From positions 1-5,141 of the forward strand of contig QOAV01000191.1 of the NCBI GenBank assembly GCA_003972845.1: DNA of 5,141 bases. The letters run 5' to 3'. The position numbers were made by a program, and so were the translations under genes. The DNA comes from Gammaproteobacteria bacterium (GTDB lineage: Bacteria > Pseudomonadota > Gammaproteobacteria > QOAV01). Of this stretch, positions 1 through 5,141 are shown one piece after another. The notes below the pieces were generated by a model. The model searched no databases, had not been told where the DNA came from, and was given only the letters and a program-made list of their open reading frames with translations. Each line of letters starts with the position of its first letter. Position 1 is the stretch's first letter.

Positions 1-169
1 GATCAAGAAAATCAACGAGGCGTTGGAGCTGATCGAACAGGATGAGTATGGTTATTGCGAATCATGCGGTGTTGAAATCGGCGTGCAGCGGCTGGAAGCG
101 CGCCCCACCGCTACTTTGTGCATTGATTGCAAGACTCTACAGGAAATACGCGAAAAACAGGGGCGCTGA
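1..169 (+). CDS. dksA: RNA polymerase-binding transcription factor DksA, 3' end (partial)
   Basis: The last 55 codons of DksA, in frame from base 2 and ending in TGA at 167-169; the start lies left of the window. DksA enters the secondary channel of RNA polymerase and, with ppGpp, shifts transcription during the stringent response, lowering rRNA and raising amino-acid-synthesis promoters. The sequence shows the C-terminal part of the coiled-coil region ([19 protein letters not shown]) and the whole zinc finger. The four cysteines are in two CxxC pairs, CESC (codons at 56-58 and 65-67) and CIDC (119-121 and 128-130), separated by the conserved RLEARPTA stretch. The closing helix reads TLQEIREKQ, as in E. 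coli DksA, followed by a short GR tail. The catalytic-tip aspartates of the coiled coil are outside the window. Some DksA-like proteins lack cysteines; this one has all four, so it is the zinc-binding type. It converges on the kinase gene, with a shared terminator between them. Confidence 0.96.
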   Translation, partial: IKKINEALELIEQDEYGYCESCGVEIGVQRLEARPTATLCIDCKTLQEIREKQGR

Positions 170-190
170 AGCGCTGACTGCTCCGAAAAA

Positions 191-218
191 GAAAGCGGCC
201 ATGGCCGCTTTTTTCTTG
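191..218. terminator. Bidirectional intrinsic terminator between dksA and the kinase gene
   Basis: Bases 192-211 form a perfect 20-bp palindrome (AAAGCGGCCATGGCCGCTTT). In RNA this folds to a GC-rich stem of about eight to nine pairs with a CAUG loop. On the plus strand it is followed by a T-rich run (TTTTTTCTT, 209-217), which would stop dksA transcripts 22 bases after the stop codon. On the minus strand it is followed by TTTCTTTTTC (185-194), which would stop kinase transcripts 25 bases after their stop codon. The position between two convergent genes fits a shared terminator. Activity is inferred from structure only. Confidence 0.85.
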
Positions 219-236
219 CTCTGGAAACCCGACGAA

Positions 237-2381
237 TCAGGAAGATTTATACGGTTGAATGATTTTCTCCCATTCCAGTACGGCCTTGACCTTTTTCTTT
301 TTCCCAGACCACGGTAACACGCCGGAAATATCTTTTCTGATGGCCTTGGCGTGCCATTTGAAGGCTTTTTTGACACTCTGTTCGACACCGATGCCATTGT
401 CATACATCCAGCCCAGAGCGATGAATGCCTTGCGGTAGTTCTGTTTTGCTGCTTCCCGTATCCAGTCCTTGCCTTCGTCCAGATCAATGGGGTTGCCCTT
501 GCCCAGCAAATAGCTCAGGCCCAGATGATACTGCGCTTCGGCAACGCCCTGATCAGCCGCTTTCTGGAACCAGAACACTGCTTTGTCCACGTCTTTCTCT
601 ACGCCATTGCCGGTGGCATAGAGTACGCCCAGGCTGCTTTGCGCTTCGGGATAGCCCTTGCTTGCAGAAACGGTATACCAGTGTGCCGCTTTAGCAATGT
701 TCCTGCGTATGCCGACGCCATAGAAATACCGCTCGGCGGTCATATAATCATCGCCGCCGGAACTGTCCATTTCGTTTGCGCTGACCATGACGTCGGCACT
801 GGTTGCGACGGTCGAGGAAGGCGTGTTCTGCACAGGGGTGAGGCTGGCCCTGACCCGATCCTCCGACTTGGCCAGTTGTTTGGCCGGTTTCGGATTCAGA
901 CGGCTTTTCATGCGCAGCAGGCCATCATGTTCAGGCATGATTTTAAGACCGCGCTCGACATAGGTAGCGGCCAGACTACTGTCGTCTGGCTCGACATGTA
1001 TGGCCAGTTGCAGGTAGCGCTCGGCGATGCGCTCAGGTACTTCCCTGACTTCGGATTTTTCGGGATAGTTTTTTGCCAGGACCATATAGGTCTGCCAGGC
1101 ATTGTCACCATCCGGCGCAGTCAGATGATTATGCTCTATCTGTTGCTGCAATACCTCTCTCAGTGCTGTGAATTCGCGCTCTGAGGAAGCGTCTGCAGGT
1201 TTTATGAGAACGGGGGCATCCCCGCCATCAGCTTCGGCTTGTTCCCCATGCCACACGCTGACGCCAGGCAAATCGGAAAAGGAGGTGGCGAGCGACAAGC
1301 TTCCGGTATCCGTCGCGCCACGGAGGAACCCGCCGGGATAAGCCAGATGGTCGTTCTGGTGCGCATTGACCGCAACCACCATTTCGGCCGGCGCAGCTGC
1401 TTTTTTGGCGAAGGATGACAGCAGCAACGCCCCACCTGCCGCCGAGCCGAGGAACGTGGCGCTGGCGAAAGCTGCCGGCTTCTTCCAGCGGGAGAACGAG
1501 AGCATGGATAAAAGCAGAGTTGCCATGTTTTTGAGCCTGGCAGCGCTGCGCCACAGTACATTGCTCCGTGTTTTTTCCGGTTCAGCGTGCTGAACACGCA
1601 TATGGGTATGTAATTCCTGCAGCAGCTCCTCGGCGTTGCCGAAACGATCGTCGGGATTTTTCGCCAGCATCCGGTCCAGTACCGGCTGCCAGCTGCTGTG
1701 GTGATCCGGGAGTACTGGCAGAGAATCGTGAACATGGGAATACAATACCGCAAGACTATCGTCAGATTCATATGGCGGAGACCCGGTGAGCAGCTCGTGA
1801 AACACGCATCCCAGCGAATAAATATCAGAGCGACCATCAATATTTGCGCCGCGCGCCTGCTCCGGACTGATGTAGTACGGCGTGCCCATGGTAATGCCGG
1901 TACAGGTGCTGCGGGTCGTTTCCCGCAGCAGCTTGGCAACGCCAAAATCGGTCAGAACCGGGTGTCCTCCATCGGTGAACATGATGTTTTCCGGTTTGAT
2001 ATCGCGGTGCACCAGTCCCTGGCGGTGGGCGTATGCCAGCGCCTCGGCTATTTTCATCACGATGTCAGCAGAACGCTCCGCATCAAGGTCGGTTTCCATG
2101 CGATAACGTAAATTGCCGCCTTCCAGATGCTCCATGGCGATATAATGGTGCAGATCGGTAACGCCGATATCGTATACCGAGACGATGTGGGGATGATGCA
2201 GCTTGCCAATGGTTCGGCCTTCGGTGAGAAAGCGTTCGGTAAACTGAGTATCAGCGGTAAAAACCGGATTCAGAATTTTTAACGCAACTTCACGCTGCAG
2301 GGATTCCTGTACAGCGAGATAGACTGAAGACATCCCGCCTTCGCCTATTTTCTTTTTGACCTGGTAGCCCGGTATGTCCAT
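237..2381 (-). CDS. Membrane-associated Ser/Thr protein kinase with C-terminal Sel1-like repeats
   Basis: A 714-residue eukaryotic-type (Hanks) kinase that would phosphorylate Ser/Thr on unknown proteins. Residues count from the ATG at 2381. The kinase domain (about 5-265) has the glycine loop GEGGMSSV (13-20), ATP lysine K35 in VALK, helix-C glutamate E54, catalytic loop HRDIKPEN (125-132), DFG (145-147), P+1 segment GTPYYISPE (166-174), D186 in DIYSLG and R246. No key catalytic residue is missing, and it is an RD kinase with several Thr/Ser in the activation loop. An Ala/Gly/Leu-rich stretch at about 303-325 follows RWKK and is a probable membrane segment. A helical, TPR-like region (about 405-497) and four Sel1-like repeats (about 549-681, motifs such as LGVLYATGNGV and AVFWFQKAA) follow, then a basic tail. 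The start is chosen because MDIPGYQVKKKIG matches the usual kinase beginning. In-frame ATG 2441 and TTG 2453 would add 20 or 24 unconserved-looking residues. No start has a good Shine-Dalgarno sequence. The substrate is unknown and no PP2C phosphatase gene is in view. Confidence 0.9.
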   Translation of the reverse strand: MDIPGYQVKKKIGEGGMSSVYLAVQESLQREVALKILNPVFTADTQFTERFLTEGRTIGKLHHPHIVSVYDIGVTDLHHYIAMEHLEGGNLRYRMETDLDAERSADIVMKIAEALAYAHRQGLVHRDIKPENIMFTDGGHPVLTDFGVAKLLRETTRSTCTGITMGTPYYISPEQARGANIDGRSDIYSLGCVFHELLTGSPPYESDDSLAVLYSHVHDSLPVLPDHHSSWQPVLDRMLAKNPDDRFGNAEELLQELHTHMRVQHAEPEKTRSNVLWRSAARLKNMATLLLSMLSFSRWKKPAAFASATFLGSAAGGALLLSSFAKKAAAPAEMVVAVNAHQNDHLAYPGGFLRGATDTGSLSLATSFSDLPGVSVWHGEQAEADGGDAPVLIKPADASSEREFTALREVLQQQIEHNHLTAPDGDNAWQTYMVLAKNYPEKSEVREVPERIAERYLQLAIHVEPDDSSLAATYVERGLKIMPEHDGLLRMKSRLNPKPAKQLAKSEDRVRASLTPVQNTPSSTVATSADVMVSANEMDSSGGDDYMTAERYFYGVGIRRNIAKAAHWYTVSASKGYPEAQSSLGVLYATGNGVEKDVDKAVFWFQKAADQGVAEAQYHLGLSYLLGKGNPIDLDEGKDWIREAAKQNYRKAFIALGWMYDNGIGVEQSVKKAFKWHAKAIRKDISGVLPWSGKKKKVKAVLEWEKIIQPYKSS

Positions 2382-2410
2382 TAAGAAGCTATGTCGAAAA
2401 CAGTTGGCAT
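2381..2410 (-). other. Possible 9-codon upstream ORF overlapping the kinase start
   Basis: Reading leftwards from 2410 there is ATG, eight sense codons and TAA, giving MPTVFDIAS. The stop overlaps the kinase ATG by one base in the arrangement TAATG. Such overlaps often couple translation of a downstream gene to termination of the upstream one, which could compensate for the missing Shine-Dalgarno sequence before the kinase. However, the small ORF itself has no visible ribosome binding site. With the candidate promoter at 2418-2446 its ATG would sit almost at the RNA 5' end. In a sequence this short it may be chance. Confidence 0.2.
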
Positions 2411-2417
2411 TGGTTTG

Positions 2418-2446
2418 AAAGTAAGCGTTATTGGCAGACATATCAA
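2418..2446 (-). promoter_or_regulatory. Candidate sigma-70 promoter for the kinase gene
   Basis: On the minus strand TTGATA (2441-2446, five of six matches to TTGACA) is followed after exactly 17 bases by TACTTT (2418-2423, matching TATAAT at positions 1, 2 and 6). Transcription would begin near 2411, leaving a leader of about 30 bases before the ATG at 2381. It lies just after the pnp terminator, where an independent promoter is expected. If it is real, the alternative kinase starts at 2441 and 2453 would lie upstream of the transcript, which supports the chosen start. The -10 element is weak. Confidence 0.35.
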
Positions 2447-2456
2447 GACGCAAGCA

Positions 2457-2490
2457 TAAACAAAAAAGGCCCCTGATTCAGGGGCCTTTT
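2457..2490 (-). terminator. Intrinsic terminator of the rpsO-pnp unit
   Basis: Bases 2464-2476 and 2478-2490 are perfect 13-base inverted arms (AAAAGGCCCCTGA and its complement) around a single base. The RNA folds to a GC-rich stem with a small loop. On the minus strand the hairpin runs into TTTTTTGTTT (2458-2467), a strong uridine tract. It begins about 20 bases after the pnp stop codon. The plus strand also has TTTT after the stem, but then CAAG, so it is mainly a minus-strand terminator. It should insulate the kinase gene from pnp transcription. Confidence 0.92.
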
Positions 2491-2510
2491 CAAGTGTTTT
2501 CTGAGGTTAG

Positions 2511-4604
2511 TCAGGCAACATTTTCATTTGCAATGGCTTTCATGCTCAAACGAATACGGCCCTGCTTGTCGATCTCCAGTACCTTGACCTTGATCTTTTC
2601 CCCTTCCGAGAGTTTGTCGGTGACTTTCTCCACGCGTTCGTTGGAAATCTGGGAAATGTGAACCAGGCCGTCTCGTCCCGGCAGGATGGTGACAAAGGCG
2701 CCGAAATCCATGATTTTGGATACCGTGCCTTCGTAGATGGCACCAACTTCCACATCGGCAGTGATCTGCTCGACGCGTTCCTTGGCGGCGGTGGCGGCGG
2801 CGCTGTCGGCCGAGGCCACTCTCACCGTACCGTCATCATCCAGATCGATGGTTGCGCCGGTTTCTTCACAGATGGCGCGAATGGTGGCGCCGCCCTTGCC
2901 GATGACGTCGCGGATTTTTTCCGGGTTAATCTTGAATGTCATGATGCGGGGCGCATGCTCTGACATGTCTGCGCGAGGCTCGGCAATCACCTTGTTCATT
3001 TCGCCAAGAATGAAATGCCGGCCTTCTCTGGCCTGTTCCAGCGCAGCCTCCATGATTTCGCGCGTGATGCCTTCGATCTTGATGTCCATCTGCAGGGCAG
3101 TAACGCCCTCTTCGGTGCCGGCGACCTTGAAGTCCATGTCGCCAAGATGATCTTCATCACCGAGTATGTCGGTCAGGACAGCAAACTTTTCGCCTTCCTT
3201 GATCAGGCCCATGGCAACGCCAGCCACTGGCGCCTTGACCGCAACGCCAGCATCCATCAGCGACAGGCTGGTGCCACAGACTGTAGCCATGGAGCTGGAT
3301 CCGTTGCTTTCGGTGATTTCCGAAACCACGCGAATGACGTAGGGAAACTCGTCCATATCCGGCAACACCGCAGCAATGGAGCGGCGAGCCAGCCGGCCAT
3401 GACCGATTTCGCGGCGTTTTGGTGAACCGACGCGTCCGGTTTCGCCCACCGAAAATGGCGGGAAATTGTAATGCAGCATGAAATTGTCACGTCTCTCGCC
3501 TTCCAGCGCATCGATAATCTGGGCGTCGCGCTGGGTACCCAGAGTGGTCGCCACGATGGCCTGGGTTTCACCGCGGGTAAACAGAGCGGAACCGTGGGTG
3601 CGGGCCAGCGCACCGGTGCGGATAGTGATGGGCCGAACCGTGCGGGTGTCGCGGCCATCAATGCGTGGTTCGCCAGCAATAATACGCCCGCGGACCACTT
3701 CTTTTTCCAGTTTCTTGATAATGGCCTGAATTTCTATGGTCTTTTCCGCATCGGCATCGCCGTCGGTTACTTCGCTCATAATTTTGGAACGGATCTCCGA
3801 CATGCGGTTCTGGCGCTCCATTTTTTCGCGAATGGAATAGGCTTCGGCGATACCATCGCCAGCAGCCTTGCGCACCGCTTCAATCAGATCCGTGTCTTTT
3901 TCCGGCGCATCCCAGTGGAACTCCTTGACTCCGGCTTCCTGGGCCAGCTCGCGTATGGCCTGAATGGCGACCTGAGACTGCTCGTGGCCGAACATGACCG
4001 CGCCCAGCATGACGTCTTCCGGCAACAGATTGGCTTCCGATTCCACCATCAGCACTGCGTCTTCGGTGCCAGCGACGACCAGATCAAGGTCGGATTCTTT
4101 CAGCGTGGCGTAACCGGGATTCAATACGTATTCGCCATCAACATAGCCCACTCTGGCAGCGCCGATGGGGCCATTGAAGGGCGCGCCCGACAGGACCAGC
4201 GCAGCTGATGCGCCCAGCAGAGTAATGATATCCGGGTCGGTATCCTTGTCTGCTGACAATACGGTGGAAATAATCTGGGTTTCGTTGGTAAATCCGTTGG
4301 GAAACAGCGGACGGATGGGCCGGTCAGTCAGCCGGGCGGTCAGTATTTCCTTTTCAGAAGGTCGGCCTTCGCGGCGGAAGAAACCGCCTGGAATACGGCC
4401 TGCTGCGTAAGTCTTTTCCTGGTAATCAACAGTCAGCGGGAAAAAGTCTCCTCCCCGGCTTTCCCTGGCAACCACGGCAGTAACCAATGCCTGTGTATCG
4501 CCCATGCTGATTAGTACGGCGCCGTCGGCCTGTCGCGCTATCTCACCTGTTTCCAGTGTTACAGTATGCTCGCCATACTGGAATGACTTGCTGATTGCTT
4601 TCAA
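2511..4604 (-). CDS. pnp: Polyribonucleotide nucleotidyltransferase (PNPase)
   Basis: A 697-residue PNPase, which degrades RNA 3' to 5' using phosphate and releases nucleoside diphosphates, and can add tails in reverse. It acts as a trimer and often joins RNase E in the degradosome. Domains in order: first RNase PH-like core (about 1-143), helical linker (about 144-310), second RNase PH core (about 311-545), KH (about 552-612) and S1 (about 618-690). Visible motifs are [10 protein letters not shown] (75-84) for RNA binding, the phosphate-site serines NGSSS (434-438), and [11 protein letters not shown] (483-493). In the last, D485, D491 and K493 correspond to the E. coli catalytic D486, D492 and K494. 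The KH loop is GKGG (569-572), and S1 has DFGAFV and GLVHISQI. It ends in a short tail without the Ala/Pro-rich extension of E. coli. The start is TTG at 4604-4602: the in-frame codon two places upstream is TGA, and [11 protein letters not shown] fits the family N-terminus. GGAG lies 9 bases before it. It follows rpsO by 43 bases. Confidence 0.97.
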   Translation of the reverse strand: MKAISKSFQYGEHTVTLETGEIARQADGAVLISMGDTQALVTAVVARESRGGDFFPLTVDYQEKTYAAGRIPGGFFRREGRPSEKEILTARLTDRPIRPLFPNGFTNETQIISTVLSADKDTDPDIITLLGASAALVLSGAPFNGPIGAARVGYVDGEYVLNPGYATLKESDLDLVVAGTEDAVLMVESEANLLPEDVMLGAVMFGHEQSQVAIQAIRELAQEAGVKEFHWDAPEKDTDLIEAVRKAAGDGIAEAYSIREKMERQNRMSEIRSKIMSEVTDGDADAEKTIEIQAIIKKLEKEVVRGRIIAGEPRIDGRDTRTVRPITIRTGALARTHGSALFTRGETQAIVATTLGTQRDAQIIDALEGERRDNFMLHYNFPPFSVGETGRVGSPKRREIGHGRLARRSIAAVLPDMDEFPYVIRVVSEITESNGSSSMATVCGTSLSLMDAGVAVKAPVAGVAMGLIKEGEKFAVLTDILGDEDHLGDMDFKVAGTEEGVTALQMDIKIEGITREIMEAALEQAREGRHFILGEMNKVIAEPRADMSEHAPRIMTFKINPEKIRDVIGKGGATIRAICEETGATIDLDDDGTVRVASADSAAATAAKERVEQITADVEVGAIYEGTVSKIMDFGAFVTILPGRDGLVHISQISNERVEKVTDKLSEGEKIKVKVLEIDKQGRIRLSMKAIANENVA

Positions 4605-4610
4605 AATTCA

Positions 4611-4631
4611 GTTCTCCGCCGGCCTTCCGGC
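4611..4631 (-). promoter_or_regulatory. pnp ribosome binding site with adjoining hairpin
   Basis: The pnp Shine-Dalgarno sequence GGAGAAC is read from 4617 down to 4611. Directly upstream, 4618-4631 forms a perfect five-pair GC hairpin (GCCGG, loop AAGG, CCGGC). There is no uridine tract, so it is not a terminator. Because the stem touches the ribosome binding site, it could influence ribosome access or act as a processing site. E. coli pnp is autoregulated through RNase III cleavage of a much longer leader hairpin. This one is far too short to be an RNase III site by itself, so similar control is only a guess. The binding site itself is well supported. Confidence 0.55.
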
Positions 4632-4647
4632 TAAATATTTGGATGAA

Positions 4648-4917
4648 TTACTTACGCAGACCGAGACGTGAAATCAGCTCTCTGTAGCGTTCAATGTTTT
4701 TGCTTTTCAGGTAGTCCAGCAATTTGCGGCGCTGGTTGACCATCTTCAGCAGTCCCTGACGGGAATGAAAATCGTGGATGTGTTCCTTGAAATGCGGGGT
4801 CAGATCCTTGATGCGTGCGGTCAGCAGTGCAACCTGCACTTCCGGTGATCCGGTATCGCCTTCCGCCAGCTGGTAGTCCTTGACCACCTGATGCTTGTTC
4901 TCTGCGCTTAGAGCCAT
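4648..4917 (-). CDS. rpsO: 30S ribosomal protein S15
   Basis: A complete 89-residue S15, the standard family length. S15 binds a three-way junction and a neighbouring helix in the central domain of 16S rRNA early in assembly and contributes to a 30S-50S bridge. Hallmarks are [17 protein letters not shown] (20-36), HFKEH (42-46), [10 protein letters not shown] (51-60), [10 protein letters not shown] (62-71) and the terminal LGLRK. The RNA-contacting H42, D49 and S52 (counting Met) are present. The segment usually written HHSRRGLL reads FHSRQGLL here, a mild variation. The start at 4917 is set by family alignment (MALSAENK) and by GAGGA four bases before the ATG. The longer open frame running to 5082 would overlap the truB end and is not coding. 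rpsO lies between truB and pnp, the common proteobacterial order. E. coli S15 represses its own translation through a pseudoknot; I could not confirm one here. Confidence 0.97.
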   Translation of the reverse strand: MALSAENKHQVVKDYQLAEGDTGSPEVQVALLTARIKDLTPHFKEHIHDFHSRQGLLKMVNQRRKLLDYLKSKNIERYRELISRLGLRK

Positions 4918-4943
4918 TGTGTCCTCAATCGTTAATGCTTCGT

Positions 4944-4975
4944 ATAAAAAAATAGGCGCGTATTTTACCCGCGCC
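4944..4975 (-). terminator. Terminator-like hairpin between truB and rpsO
   Basis: On the minus strand GGCGCG (4975-4970), a 9-base loop (4969-4961) and CGCGCC (4960-4955) form a perfect six-pair GC stem. TATTTTTTTAT follows, including a run of seven uridines in RNA. It lies after the truB stop and before rpsO, so it could end or attenuate transcripts from the upstream truB operon. The stem is short and the loop fairly large, so partial termination is more likely than a full block. Confidence 0.6.
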
Positions 4976-4990
4976 ATGGCTGATGAACAA
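4962..4990 (-). promoter_or_regulatory. Candidate sigma-70 promoter for rpsO-pnp
   Basis: On the minus strand TTGTTC (4985-4990) and TAAAAT (4962-4967, five of six matches to TATAAT) are separated by exactly 17 bases. Transcription would start near 4955, giving a leader of about 38 bases before the rpsO ATG. E. coli also has an rpsO promoter between truB and rpsO, so the position is expected. The -10 element falls inside the loop of the hairpin at 4955-4975. A transcript from this promoter would therefore lack the 5' arm of the stem and escape termination. Confidence 0.5.
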
Positions 4991-4999
4991 CTGTTTAGT

Positions 5000-5141
5000 T
5001 CACGCTGCCAGCAGGCGTTTTGGCGCCACCCGGCCGTCATCGAGTATGCGACCAATGCCGATGAAACGCCGGTCCTTGTCATACAGCCTCACCAGGCCGC
5101 TTCCGGGGGCGCTGGCGACCTTGACCGCCTGCCCCTGGGCC
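5000..5141 (-). CDS. truB: tRNA pseudouridine-55 synthase TruB, C-terminal end (partial)
   Basis: The last 46 codons of a minus-strand gene ending in TGA at 5000-5002; the rest lies right of the window. The residues include [27 protein letters not shown] and RVAPKRLLA. This is the typical C-terminal small domain of bacterial TruB, where E. coli has FIGMGEIDDEGRVAPRRL. TruB converts uridine 55 in the T arm of nearly all tRNAs to pseudouridine and also acts as a tRNA-folding chaperone. Its catalytic aspartate is in the missing N-terminal part and cannot be checked. The assignment rests on these motifs and on the truB-rpsO-pnp order, which is widespread in proteobacteria. The stop lies 82 bases before the rpsO start. 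Confidence 0.93.
   Translation of the reverse strand, partial: AQGQAVKVASAPGSGLVRLYDKDRRFIGIGRILDDGRVAPKRLLAA

Noticed and set aside
291..302. AAAAAGAAAAAG run on the kinase coding strand as a possible programmed frameshift
   Set aside because: Each AAA AAG pair is preceded by G, so the A AAA AAG slippery heptamer is not in the right phase. The -1 frame ends after a short tail, and the +1 frame would run through the terminator into a meaningless hydrophobic stretch.
42..317. Plus-strand frame of 91 codons starting inside dksA
   Set aside because: It is out of frame with the DksA zinc finger, runs through the terminator palindrome and into the end of the kinase gene, and has no coding character.
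970..990. Inverted repeat with 7-base arms (GCCAGAC / GTCTGGC) and 7-base loop inside the kinase gene
   Set aside because: It is short, internal to coding sequence, without a T tract, and of a size expected by chance in several kilobases.
351..1184. Plus-strand open frame of 277 codons opposite the kinase gene
   Set aside because: It lies entirely antisense to the kinase C-terminal half, which has clear repeat and domain structure. Its translation has no recognisable motif and it has no evident ribosome binding site.
2439..2453. Longer kinase starts at ATG 2441 or TTG 2453
   Set aside because: Both lack a ribosome binding site, add residues that do not look like a kinase N-terminus, and lie at or upstream of the -35 region of the best promoter match. 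They remain possible but less likely.
2784..2804. GGC-rich triplet run in pnp as a possible repeat expansion or insertion
   Set aside because: It encodes alanines in the KH domain end region, where the spacing to the S1 domain matches E. coli PNPase, so no residues have been inserted. It reflects alanine codons read on the opposite strand.
3471..4208. Plus-strand open frame of 245 codons opposite pnp
   Set aside because: It is a shadow of the highly conserved PNPase coding strand and its translation resembles no family I recognise.
4918..5082. N-terminal extension of rpsO by 55 codons
   Set aside because: It would overlap the truB end and span the promoter and terminator. S15 is normally 89 residues from the ATG at 4917, which has its own GAGGA.

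Overview
The window looks like ordinary chromosome from a gamma- or betaproteobacterium. The evidence is a DksA tail with four zinc-binding cysteines, the truB-rpsO-pnp order, and ribosomal protein S15 and polynucleotide phosphorylase (PNPase) sequences close to E. coli family members as I recall them. I cannot name the genus. Coding density is high, no stretch over 300 bases lacks a gene, and I see no mobile element, tRNA, rRNA or CRISPR array.

Layout, left to right. The 3' end of dksA (plus strand) stops at 169. A perfect 20-bp palindrome with T/A tracts on both sides (192-211) separates it from a convergent minus-strand gene. That gene, 237-2381, encodes a large Ser/Thr protein kinase with a probable membrane segment and a C-terminal block of Sel1-like repeats. 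Its start region (about 2381-2446) holds a candidate promoter and a 9-codon upstream ORF whose stop overlaps the chosen ATG. A strong intrinsic terminator (2457-2490) then closes the next minus-strand unit. That unit, read right to left, is truB (3' end only, 5000-5141), rpsO (4648-4917) and pnp (2511-4604). Between truB and rpsO a terminator-like hairpin and a candidate rpsO promoter overlap. Between rpsO and pnp there are only 43 bases, with a short hairpin beside the pnp ribosome binding site, and pnp starts with TTG.

How the genes work together. truB (tRNA pseudouridine-55), rpsO (S15) and pnp (3'-5' RNA phosphorolysis) form the classical translation and RNA-decay cluster. rpsO and pnp are almost certainly co-transcribed. 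The kinase lies downstream of pnp in the same direction but behind a strong terminator, so it is probably its own unit, with possible read-through. dksA encodes the RNA-polymerase-binding partner of ppGpp and is transcribed towards the kinase.

The least ordinary item is the kinase: an apparently active eukaryotic-type kinase joined to a helical region and Sel1-like repeats, with no partner phosphatase in view. The housekeeping genes appear intact. I found no clearly new system. The notable points are the kinase architecture and the layout of the control regions.
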